Positions 1 through 14,259 of a DNA stretch of 64,000 nucleotides are shown here, one piece after another; positions within the stretch are counted from its first letter, which is position 1, and every line of letters begins with the position of its first letter. The stretch is from Auanema rhodensis (taxonomy: Eukaryota; Nematoda; Chromadorea; Rhabditida; Rhabditidae), in assembly GCA_964057225.1 (NCBI GenBank), contig OZ059897.1, positions 14,384,001 through 14,448,000 of the forward strand. Direction: 5' to 3'. A program made the position numbers and the translations under genes. The notes under the pieces were generated by a model. That model made no database searches, was not told where the DNA came from, and was given only the letters and a program-made list of their open reading frames with translations.

Positions 1-3000
1 ATTTTACTGATTGTTATTTAGAAATCGGAAATGAGTTCAAAGTAAAAATAATGACGAGAGAGGGAAGATGAAGGATTAGATGATTTTTAATGACTAGATT
101 ATAAGATGATAGCATTAGATTTGCGGATGAGCGTGTTTGGGAAGTGAACTGACAGGTCATAACAGTGCTCAGTGTTTATGCCAACAGGAATCTCATTTAG
201 ACCGTTAGAAAGAAGCTAGGTGATTTTCCGTCCTTAGTCTGCCCTTTAAACGAGTGTAGTTCACAAGATTTAGAAAGTTGACAATTTTCAGGGTTAACCA
301 TCATTTTTTATCTATAGGCTATAGCACAATTGATAGATTGCCATGTTATTTGAGCCATAGTAGATAATATAAATGTTAAACTTTTAAGGCCATAAACAGA
401 CGAAGAATATTACTAGAATAGAAGATTGCCTCAAACTGTAAGAACTAGTCTATTCAATCCAATGTTGTGTCTGAAAGACAATCATCGATCAGCTGATTGG
501 GCAACACCGACAAAATCACTCAGACTCGGAAAAGTCAACTGCAACATTATCGATGACCATTACACCCATTCTAACAATCAAGGGTGTGATAGAGAGCGAA
601 CAACGAGAGAAATAGAGCTAGTTAGAACTACGAAAGAGAACTTAATACGATCAGGCTACGATGATGCGTACAAAAATAAAAAAGCAACAAAACACAAAAG
701 AGGTGAGAATAAGATCATGATGCGTAACAGTTCTGATAGTTGAACAGATGTTGAAATAAAAGAAAGATAGTTTGTGTGCAACAACAAGAAGACAAGTAGG
801 CAGTTGTGATGCTAATTAAGGCGACGAACAGTCAGAGCGAGTAATACGCAGGGGTCGCGATTATGGGGCAGACGACTAAGAACACGATAAAGAGCCAACA
901 GCTGTCTGTGATAGCTACTTGATCCGTCGAAAAACCACATGAAGAACTACAAACAACATACCTCTGCATGACTAAGAAAAATGAAAAGAAAAAAGACAAA
1001 AGTGAAAAGTTACTAAAATCTGATAAAAAATAAAAATTGCTAGCGAATATGGAAGCAAAGGAAGAAAGAAAATAGAGATAAAAAATGAAATAAACAATAA
1101 AAAAACATATAAAACCTCAACAAAGCATTTCCTTGCATCAGTCTGCTTGGTGAATTACTTATTAAATGACAATAGGCGGGAATAAAATCGGCGTGGGAAT
1201 TCACGTTAAAATAATGATATGCTAATTGCTCATGGAGAAGGATTGCCAGCGGTACAGTGGCATAGTGGTTTAGCAATCAAGTGGTTATTAATATAAAACA
1301 GTAATCAATAGATATTTTCAATGCCGGTAGTTTAGAATAAGTAATGAAATAATCAACTTAAATATAAACAACAAAGAAAATTGAAAGGAATTAATTGAGA
1401 GTTAAAACAAATGAAGTACGACAAAGTTGATGACAGCAGAGCGAAGAACAAGATGGAGTCTTCGTTCGGTCAATCACTATTACTATAACACGAATGCCAG
1501 ATGGATCATATGGGTTGTTAATCGCAAAGGAACGAACAAATTGTACCAGAAGATCAATAAAGAGAAAAGACGATCACGTCAACGAAATTGGAAAGAGATG
1601 GTAGAGATTGGGAAACAAAATGGTTACAGAAAATAATAAATTCAGCATGAATTTCAGAAAAAATAACTTGTTCACAGTTCACTGATGCAAACAATAAGAT
1701 GAGCGGAGGCATCAGTTCTCGTTAAGTCAACAAATGATCGGCTTCGACACTCCGCCAACTATTGTAAACATTCAAAAGCCCATTTGTCACAAAGTCCTTG
1801 TAGGGACTACTAGAAGTAAATGAACTCTTTTCCTATCTAGTGCTATCTAGTTTCTTCTCTCTGATAATGAAGACATTGATTTAGGGGCAGTAAAATGAAA
1901 AGATCGAAGTTTAGGCATTCAAGATGGCACGTTAGCGTGTCAATGAACTAAAGGATAAAAGGTTTCACAGAGTTATGTTGTTCACTGCAGAGATGGGAGC
2001 TTTAAGTGGCTTAGAGAGGACTATAACCAGAAGCAAGTCATTCCAATCTGGCATAACATATGTGAGAAAGAGTCCTTATCAGGAGAACAGATCGAAGCGA
2101 AAGAATCTATTTAGCTGATGTCTATTCTTATCAGTCATACCCAAAATCATACCAGGCCTTACGACGACACAGAGTTTCTTAGTCATTTTTTTGTGAAAAC
2201 ACATCGTAACAGTGAAATATAAAAGGTAATTCTAAAATGACTACAAGTAATTGAAGACGAATGACCTTCGAGAGACAGCGAAGTGAGAGAGAGGGACAGC
2301 CAGAGACAGAGGGAGAGGGTTGTACGACGCTGGAACGCACATTCAATTGTGTCGGTGAAGGGAAGGGGCGGGGCGATGTTATGCATGTGCACTCAACTCG
2401 GCATGAATATCCAAAAATGGTGAGGAAGGGAAAACAGCTACCAATGAGATGAGGAAACGAGATAGCTACAACCACAACCTTTTGTTGGCCTATAATTTCC
2501 TCTGATTAATACATACAGAAAGACAAATACAACAAAAAAACAAAAGTTGCAAAAGCAAACAATTTTAAAGGCGTATCAGTCGATGAAAATATTTATGAGA
2601 CCAAAGGGAAAGCATGACTATCTTGTTAAGCTATGTGAGCAACACTATCACATCTGCTACATAGATATTTATACATCTTAATACTTGTTAAAAACGGGTC
2701 AGGCGGAGTCTAATACTAAACGAGGAAACGAAAAAGTGAGAATTAAAGATGAACGAAAACGGAAGAGTGAGAGAATAAGACGTTTATGAGTATCTAGGGG
2801 ATTATTATCAAAAAATGTTCAAATAATATAAACGAATTGTATCATGCTTTTGCAAACTTCAAGCTTGGGCAGGCTGATGTATGATAAACCTGATGTTCAA
2901 AACAAAATGCAGTTATCATCAAGCATAGAAAAAGAGATAATCACACTATTGGAAAATCAAACGAACAAGTATAGTACTAGAGCGAAAGATCAGTAAGCTG

Positions 3001-3163
3001 TCGTTATTCTTTGCTAATCTGTGTTACAGCACCGAAAAGATTAAGCTCTATGAAAATATAAAAAAAACAAATAAAATAAGAAAAAAGGAGCGAAAGAACC
3101 ATAAGAAGAAGCTATATTCAAAAAATGAACAATTTGTCGTTTTAAAACCCCGCCTAAATAACG

Positions 3164-3183
3164 ACATACGTGATCACGTATGT
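3164..3183. promoter_or_regulatory. Perfect 20-bp palindrome
   Basis: ACATACGTGATCACGTATGT reads the same on both strands. Each half carries TACGTG, which matches the core recognised by bHLH-PAS factors such as HIF. No gene is recognised within 30 kb, so any regulatory role is inference. Confidence 0.35.
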
Positions 3184-4276
3184 AGATAACAATCGTGGAG
3201 GTCTGGCTCGAGAACTTAGTAGTTCAGTTAAGTGAGCGCTGGGAGAAGTAATGAGAGATAGGCCCCGTGTTAATGTCCTTAAACAAGGGAAGAGAAAGAG
3301 GTACTAATTTGACTCGTTGACAAGAATCTACTATCAATGAAGCTTCTGATAGAAAAGATGAAAAAGTTTTAGAAGTGTGCCAAGCGTATCATCTATTCTC
3401 TAGTTTTCTCTCTATCTTTCATCTTCTTTTTATTGTCTCTGTATGTTTCTATCTATTTCTCTCTAAGATTCGGAGTGGAAAGCAATGAGATAAAAATCTC
3501 ATCTAGATAGCACCACTACATGCTTACGCGAACTGAGTAGACTATTCTTAAAATGGAGAGGCGAAAAGAAAGAAGAAAAGACGAATTGAATGATGAAGAC
3601 GAAAGAGAGACGAAAAAGGAAAAGGTCGATCTAATAAACTATGATGATGTTGATGGTAATGATGGTGGTGATAGTGATGGCGGTAAAGGTTGTGGTAATG
3701 ATCAGGGTGTGGTGTAAGTACTGATGATGTTTTTACGAGTTTTTTGGTTTTTAGACAGTAAGTGCTAATTTCGAGGTTAAGCTGAAAAGCAATGTGAAAA
3801 AAGCAATAGCCGCTCCAAGCTACTCCTCGTTTTCCTCTGCTCTCTTTCTCATCTTCATCAAATGGCTTGGAATAGCAGGAGGCATTCAGCCTGGCAGTCA
3901 GTCAAATGTATTGCGGTGAAAGTTTTGGAACTGGAAAAGTAGATAAAGCAAGCATTTTTTTCTCAGTAAGAGGAAGAATCAAAAAATAAAACTAAATGAA
4001 ATAAGCACGATAAAACGATCTGCGAACTAGAGAACAAAATATCACTGACAAATAGTGATAGAGAACAGGTGAAGAGCTCAAGTTAGATAGTGATCATGAT
4101 TATGACCATCGAATACTGGTAGGCACATAAAAGAGAAAAGAGAGAAGGTTCTATTATGATTTTCACCCAATCAGGATACATTGAGTCAAGGAACACACTG
4201 GGAATAAGTATGTTTGTCGCTAAGCAAACAGATGACGAGATAGCACACATGGTGGCGGGGAATGGGGAGAGACGCA

Positions 4277-4284
4277 GCCGGCAG
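4277..4284 (+). promoter_or_regulatory. GCCGGCAG octamer in a GC island (copy 1)
   Basis: GCCGGCAG lies in a GC-rich pocket (about 4250-4340) that includes a short GGCA repeat. The same octamer occurs in two other GC pockets, at 9104 and 18297. Its function is unknown. Confidence 0.3.
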
Positions 4285-4423
4285 GCAGGCAGCCAGCAAG
4301 CAAGCACCATCATCATCACAGCCCACCCCACAAGTCAATCTGTCTGTCATCCTAGTCCCTCTCTCTGATATTCTCTTTCGTTCATTCTCTCTCTTACTCT
4401 CTCAATCTTTTTTCATCATCATT

Positions 4424-4443
4424 TTCTTCTTCTTCTTCTTCTC
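4424..4443 (+). repeat. (TTC)n microsatellite
   Basis: Six to seven tandem TTC units at the end of a longer pyrimidine tract that starts near 4350. Confidence 0.9.
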
Positions 4444-5506
4444 CTTGTGCTAACCATTTATGGTCTAAAAGGGTAAGGGCTAGAGTTCGACGAGACATTG
4501 AGTCTAGGTCACCAATAAGATTGAAATACTTTCAAAGAGCAAAGCCATAGGCTACATTAGTTATTTTACAGTTGTCAATTCATTGTTTTGTTATGGTTTT
4601 CAATAGAGCCGCTCATCAAAAAAATCAGACAAAAATGGTAATAAAGTATGTGGACTAGTTCATCTAATGGTGGCGGGTGTATAAACTTGTTGTTTTTTTA
4701 TGAAATTATTATAATGTTCTCGAATCAGATTAATATGTTCCTAACTTATGAGCTATCAATCAGATTATTTGATTACGTGATGGAGCGCGAAGATATGTGG
4801 GAAGAACCAGCAATCAACACCAATATCAGCAGCTGCTGTAACCTTCTTCGGCATATCCACAAAACGGCTTTGCACAAACAATTGAGCTGATTATCGGTCA
4901 AATATATAATATGGGTTGAACGGAGAGAGAGAAAGCGGTCGTAGTTCACATAAGAGAAGGGATAGAAAGATGGCCCTATAGAACATTTTTGTGTTGAAAG
5001 TGCATTACTCTCTGTGTCGTTTTCACTCTCTCTCAATGATGCGCTCACTCTCAATTTTGGTGACATGTATCGAAGTAAAACCGTGGAGAATATATAGAAT
5101 ATTTTTTGTACAAAACATAAATAAACATGTAGTAGAAGTTTAACTATTACTATTTTACTTCATCTTTTCTCTATCTCTCTCTCATTTCTCCCTTTTATCT
5201 AGAGTTCTCTCTCTATCTCCCGCTCATTTTCCCTCCTCTCTCTCCCTCTGGGGAAAAACACAACAGCAGGAGTTGAAAGAGGAGTGGAGCCACCGAATAA
5301 GATTAAGTAGAAGAGGAGAAGGGGGCAAGATGGACTTTTGCTCCTTGTTGCTTGCTTCAGCTTCTGAAAAGTTCGCTTTTCAAAAAGCTCAAAGAATTTA
5401 CGCACACGCACATACATATATACACAAATAGAAACGAAAGGGTGAGGAGATGGTTGTGGTTGTGATTGGTGAGGGTTCGAGTAGAGGAAAGGAGAAGGCA
5501 ATACAC

Positions 5507-5523
5507 AGATAGATAGATAGATA
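5507..5523 (+). repeat. (GATA)n microsatellite
   Basis: Four GATA units. A second short GATA run lies near 8265-8281. Confidence 0.85.
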
Positions 5524-8500
5524 TGCTAGACAGGCAGAGAGAGAGTATGAAGCTGTCTGTTGTCTTCTTGCTTTAGCTTTCCTCCTCCATTTCTTCTGCA
5601 GCAATTTCTCGCCCAGGACTAGACCCCGAAAAGAACTATTATTCTAGGAGGCCTCCGTTCTCTCCTCATTCCCTGTTGAGATTTCAGTGTATCTACCTTG
5701 AACAGTATACTGAATGTCGCGAATCTTTGAGTAACAATGAAATCAAGAAAAAGAAAGAAAATGCATCATATCGACTGATCTCATGTAGAGCAAAAACTCG
5801 AAGATATGAGAACGGATCGTTTTAATAATTCGCATTGAATTGAGTGCGTGTGTATATACATATCCAGTTAGTGGAATCAAATCGTCCTCGTCGTGCGTTT
5901 GACCCCTAAGCCCGAAATCGAGGTAGACGCGTACAGCATTGACTGTATGTACGAGAACAACAAGAGAATGCCGTTATGGAGAGATAGTAGAGAAAACAGA
6001 CATTATCTATAGTATGAAGAAAATTGTTCATAATACGTAAGCAAGTTCGATTCAGCTTGTAGATAGTTTTCAAAAGCTATTCGTTTATATGTCAAAGTCT
6101 CACTTATGCCTGTGATGTACTTCTATTCGTTCCAGATATTTATAGTGTTGTACCTATTCTATGAATGATACTTTTCTCTAAGTGGAATCGATTATTATTA
6201 TCATACTGATCAAGCATTTTGTAATCATTTTCTCATATAATCAGGATGTTCTTCAATTTTCAAGTCGTGGCCTCTTAACGTTCTGTTCTCCGTCGCCGTA
6301 CGTCTCTTTTGTAATTGAACTTAGATGTCAGTTGAATATCGAAATATGGTTTAAGTCTTTCATATTTTCTTTTGCATTTTAAACATTTTTATATTCTACC
6401 TGTCGAAACTTATGTTCTTTTTTGGAACATTTCGCATTTAATAGTTCATTGAGTATTTGTCCAAGTGTCAAAAGCACGAATGACAATCATCTTTTCCGGA
6501 TGAGTGTGAAGAATAACGGATTGACATTAATTACACATCTATAGGCTTAAGTGCCATGGGGTTGAAGAAGTATTGAAGAAAGACAGAAGGACGTTGCGAA
6601 AATAAGAGAGTAATATGTAGTTGTCAAGCCACGCCCTCTCAGCCCAGCAACATAAAAAGAACAAAGAAAAAAGGAAAATGAGACGTTGAAGATAGATATA
6701 AAAAAATAAAAGAAGAACTTAAAGATAACGAGGAAGATAAGTCTTTATTGGAAATAACATGCAGTATTACGAACACCATTCTATGTCATCATCAGCTGTA
6801 GTTTAGTTCGTGTAGTAGTATTCTTGTCAGTAAACCTATCAGTTTTTTTCTATCTGTTATCATCGCTCTCCTATCTGCCAATGTTTCTCTTTACAAGGAA
6901 ACTGATAGTTTATTTTCATCTGCTATAAACTAGCATGTTCATGAATCTCATATTATCGTTTCTTGTCACATTTGCAGCATATGGCGGGTGCTCTACCAAA
7001 CATCGTCACAAATGTATTTTTCTATATGTGTCTATATACAAAGTAACAAGTTTTCAAAATAACTTTTTTTGTCTTATTTTATCGGAGACTTAGATCGGTA
7101 CTGGTGGCAGTTGCAGAAAACAGAAGCAGCAGGAGCAGTAGTTATGATTGAATGAAAATGAAAAGCCTATTAGACCAACTAAGTGGCTGACTGGTGGGTG
7201 ACGAGAGACAATAGGAGAGTATGCAGCTTCTCTCTCTTTTTCTTTCTCTCTCTTTCTCTTTCATTTTCTCAGCTCATTCATCCCTTTTCTCTCCTTCGCC
7301 GTTTTTCTCATCTGGCCCTAATGTTGATGCATCCGTCATGCTGATGTTCCTGCCTGTGTTTGTGAGATCATATTGTGATCAAAAAGCATGGATGTCACTC
7401 TATTCAGACTTGTCAAACTAAAATTCTTGGATTTAAATGTCTTTCTGTTTGCCTCATTAGATAGTCGTTGTCTAGACACTAGCAACCATACAATCAAAGC
7501 GCAAACCATTAAGTTGCTGATATATAGAATAAGGAAAAGATGGAAAGAAGTGGAAAAAAAGAAAAGAAATAGAAAATGAAGAGGGCGGAAAAGAAAGGCA
7601 ACGAGTAAGAGATAGAAAAGCGAATCAAGGCAAAAATGAGAGTCGAGTGATGCGGAAAACGGATCTTTGAACCGGAAAAGCGACGACGTTAGATTATCCG
7701 CCTAGGATATTGGTATAACGGACAATGTTTTCAGCTGTCTTTACTCATCTGGATCTCTCGTTTTACATAATCTCTTTGTTGTTTATCTCTCTAAGTCTTC
7801 AGCAGTTCAGTATATTTTATTCATCCAAGCTGCTTCCGTTCAAGAAACCCTGAACATGCTCCAAAAGTTTGGGTCACATAAGCTTTTGAATCAAATTCTT
7901 TAAATTCTCCCGGAAATATCACCACTCGCTGGCTGTTATTATCGTGTCACCCATATAGCAGGAGAATGTAACTCCAGCAATAAAAGTCTTTCATACTATT
8001 TTTTCTATTTAAGAATATATAGAAGACGAAGCATTTGAAAAATGATCTCATCATACCTCTCTCATAGCTGTAAAGATTATAAACTATCCATTATATGATT
8101 TTGGAGGGAAAACAAAGATCATATGCAAAGGAAATGACATCAATTGTGTATGATGTATACATAGGTAGTTTCTAGTTCGTTTGTTGTTATTCATTCCCCC
8201 TCTTACTGTCAACCATTTGCCAATTTTGTTATTGTAATATTCTAATAGTATAGTATGGTACAGTATAGATAGATAGATATAACTGTGTGAATAAGATTCT
8301 TAATAGTTCAGTTCATGATAATCGGCTTTTCCGTTATTCTATATCGCTCATTATTAAGTTTGTCATCAGGATAAACTAAAGAAGGTTTTAGACTGCAGAA
8401 GAAAGCGACCGTTGTAGTTATGAAAAAGAAACATAATGTGAAATACAGTGCAAAAGAGTTAGAGAAGGAATGAGAGAACGAGACAGATATAAGCGGGAGG

Positions 8501-9103
8501 TTCGAGGACAAATGAGAATAAGAGCGGTAAGACGACTGAGCATTCTGACTATTCTTGTCAAGCACTTCTCATCGTGCTTCGTGGCTGTCATCATCTTACA
8601 CACTTAGTGCGCCATTCGGGGTCTCAGTTTTTCCTTCCTCCTCCTCTTGATTTCCAAAAAAAACCTGATTTTGTACTGTTCGCTTTGCTCGTTTTGCAAC
8701 CATTTACCTAGTTGCTTGCTAATCTACTGAAATCGTGAAGATATCCCTATCTATCTTCTTGTTTTCTCTCCCTTTCCTTTCCCGGGCTTTCATACGATAT
8801 GATGCGCCAAAGCGAAGGAGGTCGAGTCTAATCTGTAGTCGGAAAAGAAAAGGAAAAGAATGAAGAGTAATAGTCAAACAAGCCAGAGAAACAGAGGAAA
8901 TATGAAGCGAAGGGCAGACACAGATAAAGATGTCCGAAATAATTCAATTGTTTCATTATCGTTTGGTTGGTCTTGTCGTTCTGTTTCTTATTCTTTGCCT
9001 TTTTCACCTCTTCTTGTTGCATTCTCTTCTATCATCATTGTCATCATGGCTGTCTTGTCCGTTCTCTTCAGGGGCTGTCTGACCGACGGGCCGTGTGCCG
9101 TTC

Positions 9104-9111
9104 GCCGGCAG
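9104..9111 (+). promoter_or_regulatory. GCCGGCAG octamer in a GC island (copy 2)
   Basis: Second copy of the octamer, in the most CpG-rich pocket of the desert (about 9060-9120). It is followed by TCAGCTG, which contains an E-box CAGCTG. Confidence 0.3.
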
Positions 9112-9693
9112 TCAGCTGTGTCTAATCCACTCACATACAACACAAAAAGAGCGCAACTTCCTTCCGTTCAACTATGCTGTCGCTTAACAGCAAAAAAAGA
9201 AAAACGATGGGGACGAGAATTAGACAACACCAAACACAAATAGTTTCCATGACTATATACATGTCCTGCTTTTTACTTTTTATCTTTACAGAAAGAAAGA
9301 CTATACGTTATCTACTTATATATGTGAAGAATATTTGAACAATGCAAAAAAAAATGTAAGAGGTGTGAGAGATAAGGTTTAGATGATTAGTCGTATGAGC
9401 AACCGTTAAAAGCAGAACTGCCTCTTTCAAAATGAATCTAAGATGCAAACGTCACATCAGTCTCACGTGTCTAATGACTGACACCCCAAAAATTAAGGAA
9501 AGAATAGAGACGAGAAATAGGAAAGGCTTGATGCTGTTCAGCCCCATGGCTATATTTGGTATAACCAAGTGTGTAATACACTAGATGAACATATAGACTA
9601 TATGCAAACATAGACCGAGACGGAAATGGAGACTGCGAAAAAATAGATAGACTGAGAAAGAACAGGGCCAAACTAAGAGATGATACTAACGAT

Positions 9694-9698
<5 letters not shown>

Positions 9699-9767
<69 letters not shown>
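9699..9767 (+). repeat. (AG)34 microsatellite
   Basis: Uninterrupted AG dinucleotide array of about 69 bp, the longest perfect simple repeat in the window. A perfect homopurine/homopyrimidine mirror repeat of this kind can form triplex (H-)DNA and tends to vary in length. Confidence 0.97.
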
Positions 9768-9768
<1 letters not shown>

Positions 9769-10760
9769 GATGGTAAAGAAAACTTTTGAAGTTGCTAAAA
9801 ACGATGAACAGGCAAACGGACTATGGATAGGGTATATAGAGGAAAGGCAAAGGGTGGGGGTGGTCGTGATGAGAGAATGGCTACTGATGTAGATTCTGCT
9901 GGTGAGGATGACGATGGCGATAGTTAGGGTGGTGGAGACATAAGTCGGAAAACGAGCCTAAACCATTACTAATAGCATTGAAAGTGACATCCGTGCGCAC
10001 GATGCGATTAAAGAAAAGAACTAGGCATATTTGAGTGTATGGGAGGGAATTGCTATTGTTGATTTCATAGATTAGTAATTCATATATAATATGCTATAAG
10101 GATATTCACAATATAAATCATATAATTGTGTCATTTTCTAAATGTATTTTTAGAATAAAAATTATGTTCATTTTCTGCAAGATGATTGTTTGATTGCTTG
10201 CCTGATCATGAAATCGGTTACAACGACGACGACAACCCCGATGTGTCCGTCAGGAACAGATGAACTGGGTGCAACTACAATGATATTGCCTGACATTCTT
10301 CGAAGTTAATAGATGTCCAGTAGAGAAGATCAGTGGACATCTGACATTTATGTTATGTGTAAGTATATTATCTTGTTACTGCTACATAAACTAATGATCA
10401 CTTGTTTTTCACTATTGAATAGAATAATCTAATACAACATCGTTGAGTATATTAATATAATAACGAATAATTGATAACGATATTCGTATGTGTTATAATT
10501 ACTTTATAACTATATATAACTATATACACATATATATTTATATATACACACATATAGATAGATAGTTGTTTGCTACTTGGGAATCAACTATTGCGTCTTC
10601 TTTATCTTTCGTGGCCTAGACAGTTAGCCATCTTACTCAAAGAGACGACGTGGCTGGCGACAATGATGATGATGAAGAACCAGATTGTCGTCGTCCTGGA
10701 CACATACATGAACAGACTGTTCTATTAGCTGCTCTCTCGTATTTCCCCTCGTCTTTTTTT

Positions 10761-10816
10761 ACTCTCTCTTTCTTTCTCTCACTCTCTATCTCTCTCTCTC
10801 TTTTTCTCTCTCTCTC
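10761..10816 (+). repeat. (CT)n-rich pyrimidine tract
   Basis: Imperfect CT array with T-run interruptions. It is typical of the pyrimidine tracts of this region. Confidence 0.85.
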
Positions 10817-11452
10817 AGTATCTGCTTCTCGGTTTCTTTATCCTAAAATATCGTTCATTGTTTCTCTCTCTTCATTTTTTATACTTTAATAATCATTTTG
10901 CGTCTTTTTCTGTTTCTCATACTCTACTCTACACTATCTCTATCTTCTTTCCTTTCGCTCTCTATATGCCTCTCTTTTAGGATTATATCTTACAATGCTA
11001 AGGGCGCGATGGCCTGCTGATTATGGTTGTTGGTGCACCGAATAGAGGGAATGCTTTGTGATCGGGGTGCAAGTAGAAACTTTAAGGAAAGACAAGATAA
11101 GATGAGTAGCTGAGAAAAAACTTTGTTTAAGCACATTTGAATATTTGATCTAAGCTTAGTTTGTACGAGCTTTTCATTTCAATAAGTATAAATTAATATT
11201 TTTTGTTCTATTAATAGCTTATATTGTTTTCTGCAGGAAACTTTAGCTGAATAGTTAGTTTAAAATTGATGATTAAAACAATAAATATAATTATCGTAAT
11301 AAAAACCTTATTTTTCCTCTTTTTTAATAATATGGCCTTGTGATGAAATTTAAATGTTATTCGCATAAGAAGTCTAGTTTTTATAAAGATACGACATGTG
11401 ATTTATATAGAAAATGTGACAACTAGCTCACATAATGACTCATTCGTAAAGG

Positions 11453-11498
11453 AGTTGATTGGAGTTTGTTAGGAATTATTCACAAAACCCAATCAACT
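11453..11498. other. Tight 17-bp inverted repeat (hairpin)
   Basis: Two 17-nt arms (11453-11469 and 11482-11498) pair with two adjacent mismatches around a 12-nt loop. I do not recognise the family. It could be a transposon fragment, a small structured RNA or chance. Confidence 0.4.
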
Positions 11499-14259
11499 AT
11501 TTTCATGATTCACATGAAACTAGGTAACACATTTCTATAATCTGTGAAGTCGAGGTAGGCCGTAGATAAAAGGAAAGAATTATCTTTGAGGCGTTTAGAA
11601 CGGACAATACCACTTACACATTTGTCATCCTCGTCATCGGACGTATAAATGGATGTGAATCTTCCTCTCTTTTTCCTACTTGCTCTCTAATGTTTTCTTT
11701 CTAATATCTCTTCTGCTACTCATAGACACGACCCTATCCGACATACATACACAAAACAAACGGCCATCAGATGGTGTCCAGCAGCTGGCAGATTTGAAAT
11801 TCAGATTGTTACCCTCACTGCCCTCTCATATATATCCCCTGCGACTTTCATCTCTTTTTGAAGTGGCACAATGTCACTAGCCGTATGAGATGATGATTCG
11901 GCTTGTAATAGTTGATGACCAACAGACAAGTTTTTAATATTTGAACAGGCCTTGCTTTTCTCCAATCGTTTTTTTTTTCAATGCGTTCTCTACATCTACC
12001 AGAAGCACAGGCTTCCTCCGGAATATAGGAAGTTTGTCCTCATCTTGATATGCTTTAATTGAATTAGAGTTTTAATAGGCTAACATTTAGTTCCCGTTAG
12101 ATCATGAAAAAGTAAAGCATTAGAATGTATAATCGCCAAGAGATTTGCTGATTTACTAGTAACTACGTGAGGTCCAATTGCGATTGCACTTGGGTAGTAA
12201 CATCAATTGCTATATGACAATGGCTGATGCAGAGAGTGGAAGAGAAGTAGTAGAGAATGAGAAAAAGAGATAGGCAACGAGAGAGACAGATTGAATACTA
12301 AGAATGAGAAGGATAGAGAATTAGAGTGGGTTCGACAGCTTTCGAATGGCCGACATTTCGGGTTTTTTTGCATGTTTATATGATGTATAGCCTGCAACAT
12401 AAGCATTAGCAGTAGCCGCCAAGTGTGCTATGTACATTTCATAACCACATTCACTTCCAATGTGTCAAATATATGAAAAAAGTTTCTTTTTTTATATATT
12501 ATAAATATAATATCTTCATGTAGATGATCATTAATCGTAATGAATATAATTAGAATTACTAGACAAAGTTCATGAAAAAAACACACTAAGAATAATGATT
12601 CTTTATCGTTTAACTATTATTAATTAATCAAGGTAGATAACGTAGATTACACATGTTCTTTCTTCATCATTGAACTGAATACTCATTGTTTCGATCGAAT
12701 TCTGACACATCAGGTGAATAATTTGGATTCGAAAAGATGAAGAAAGGGAGATGGAAAATAGGGAAAGATGAAGAGAAAAGGGGGTCGTAGGAGGTTGTGA
12801 ATAACAATCATTCTTGACTTAACATTTTTTGTTTATTGATATATTTTTTCAATCTTTTGCTCAATCTGAGGGAACTAATGATTATACTAAGTTCATGTTT
12901 TCAATAAATATTTCAATAGCGAGCAATTAAATTGCATGATGACTATATATTATCAGCCGTGGAACGCAAATTCACGCATTGTGAAATTTCTTTAGCATTT
13001 GCTGCTAAGTTTGCATCAACTTTAAGATGTATATAAAAACTAGATCCATATATAGTAATTGGAACATCAACTGGATAAGAAACATGAGATGAGAATGGCA
13101 TTAAAGTTGGGTGTTTGTCAGAGTATATAGCAGACAGTTAGACAAGAAATTGCAGTACAAATAAGAGAAAGTATAATAAAAAAATCTGCGAGAAAGATGA
13201 AGACAGATGTAACGATGAATAGGGTGAAGAGACGAAGAGAGAGGAACAAAATGATAAAGAGAGGAGCGCCGAACGATAAGATGAACAATGAGCAAAACGA
13301 AAGAGACTAGTGTGTCCGAGTTCAGATTAAGTTTGCTTTGTGCAAATAAGTTGGACAGCTGACGACTTTTTGACCTATGGGATTGCCCAGAGGCTATGAA
13401 AACGCATACGGCGTGTCGGAAGCGGCTAAAGAGCCATTATTTCTTATTTTCCGATGTGCTAGAAATTGAAGAATCTATGTCAGCTTCTTGGGATTTGGCG
13501 AAAAAAAATTGTTTTGCTGAACTTGTTGCCAATTTTGGTTCCTCTTGAGATGTCGTCACATTTTTTTTAAACTAAACTGACGTATGTATTGAATTACACA
13601 CCGTTGAATGAAGATAATATCAAAGTGATAACTGTTATAGATATGTCTGCCCAAGTAAAAATAACAAATTTATATTGGTTCACCTAATTTTAGCTTGTGA
13701 AGTTATATATATTTATAGTTAACTTCATACAAGCATAAATATAACTCTCAAATTTGATACATAATCATGTTTTTAGAACGTTTAAAATCTTTTTTTTTTG
13801 GAGAATGACTACACAGAACGTGCATGTTTCAAACATGAGGCCTCCCTCACCCGTCACTTATAGACGAAAGCAATAGAAAAGAGAAAAGAGAATATGCAGA
13901 CAGACCAGATGAAACGTGAGAGAGAATTTTTTCTGAATTGCGACAACTATTGAAAGAGAGAAGCAGCTAGACAGCAAATCCGAAGATTGAACGTCAAATG
14001 CATATATCCAGTAGCCAATTGTTGCTTTTACGCAAAACTTTGATGCCTATAAAGGACACAATTGAATGATGTAAGTGAAACTGACGACATTTCGGTCATT
14101 TAGAAATATGATGAAGGTTAAACGACGAAGAAAAGATAAAGACAATAATTTGCAATTAAATTAAGACAGAAAAAAATAATAAGGTAACTCGGTGACAAAA
14201 AAAAATTAACGAAACAGAAAAGGTTGAGTGTTGAGGAAGGCAGCTGAGATAAGTTGATA

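Larger units (their letters stand above)
1..9698. other. Gene-free stretch, purine/pyrimidine-rich
   Basis: I see no gene here. The open frames are short, many lack ATG, and their translations are low-complexity (Ser/Leu/Phe or Arg/Glu/Lys runs copying purine or pyrimidine tracts). The stretch holds alternating homopurine and homopyrimidine segments, a GC-box-like GGGGCGGGGCG at 2365-2375, a perfect 20-bp palindrome at 3164-3183, a 7-bp stem with a 4-nt loop at about 3486-3503, a TTC repeat at 4424-4443, a GATA repeat at 5507-5523, and GC-rich pockets near 4250-4340, 5880-5930 and 9060-9120. GC content is visibly higher than in 27-38 kb. Unrecognised exons of a large-intron gene or non-coding transcripts cannot be excluded. 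Confidence 0.6.

Noticed and set aside
1258-1268. TGGCATAGTGG, a perfect tRNA A-box-like sequence
   Set aside because: No B box (GGTTCGANTCC) or acceptor stem follows at the right distance, so neither a tRNA nor a tRNA-derived SINE is supported.
8860-9243. 127-codon open frame on the plus strand
   Set aside because: It has no motif, its middle derives from pyrimidine tracts, and its length is near what chance gives in 64 kb over six frames. The CpG-rich pocket inside it is reported separately.
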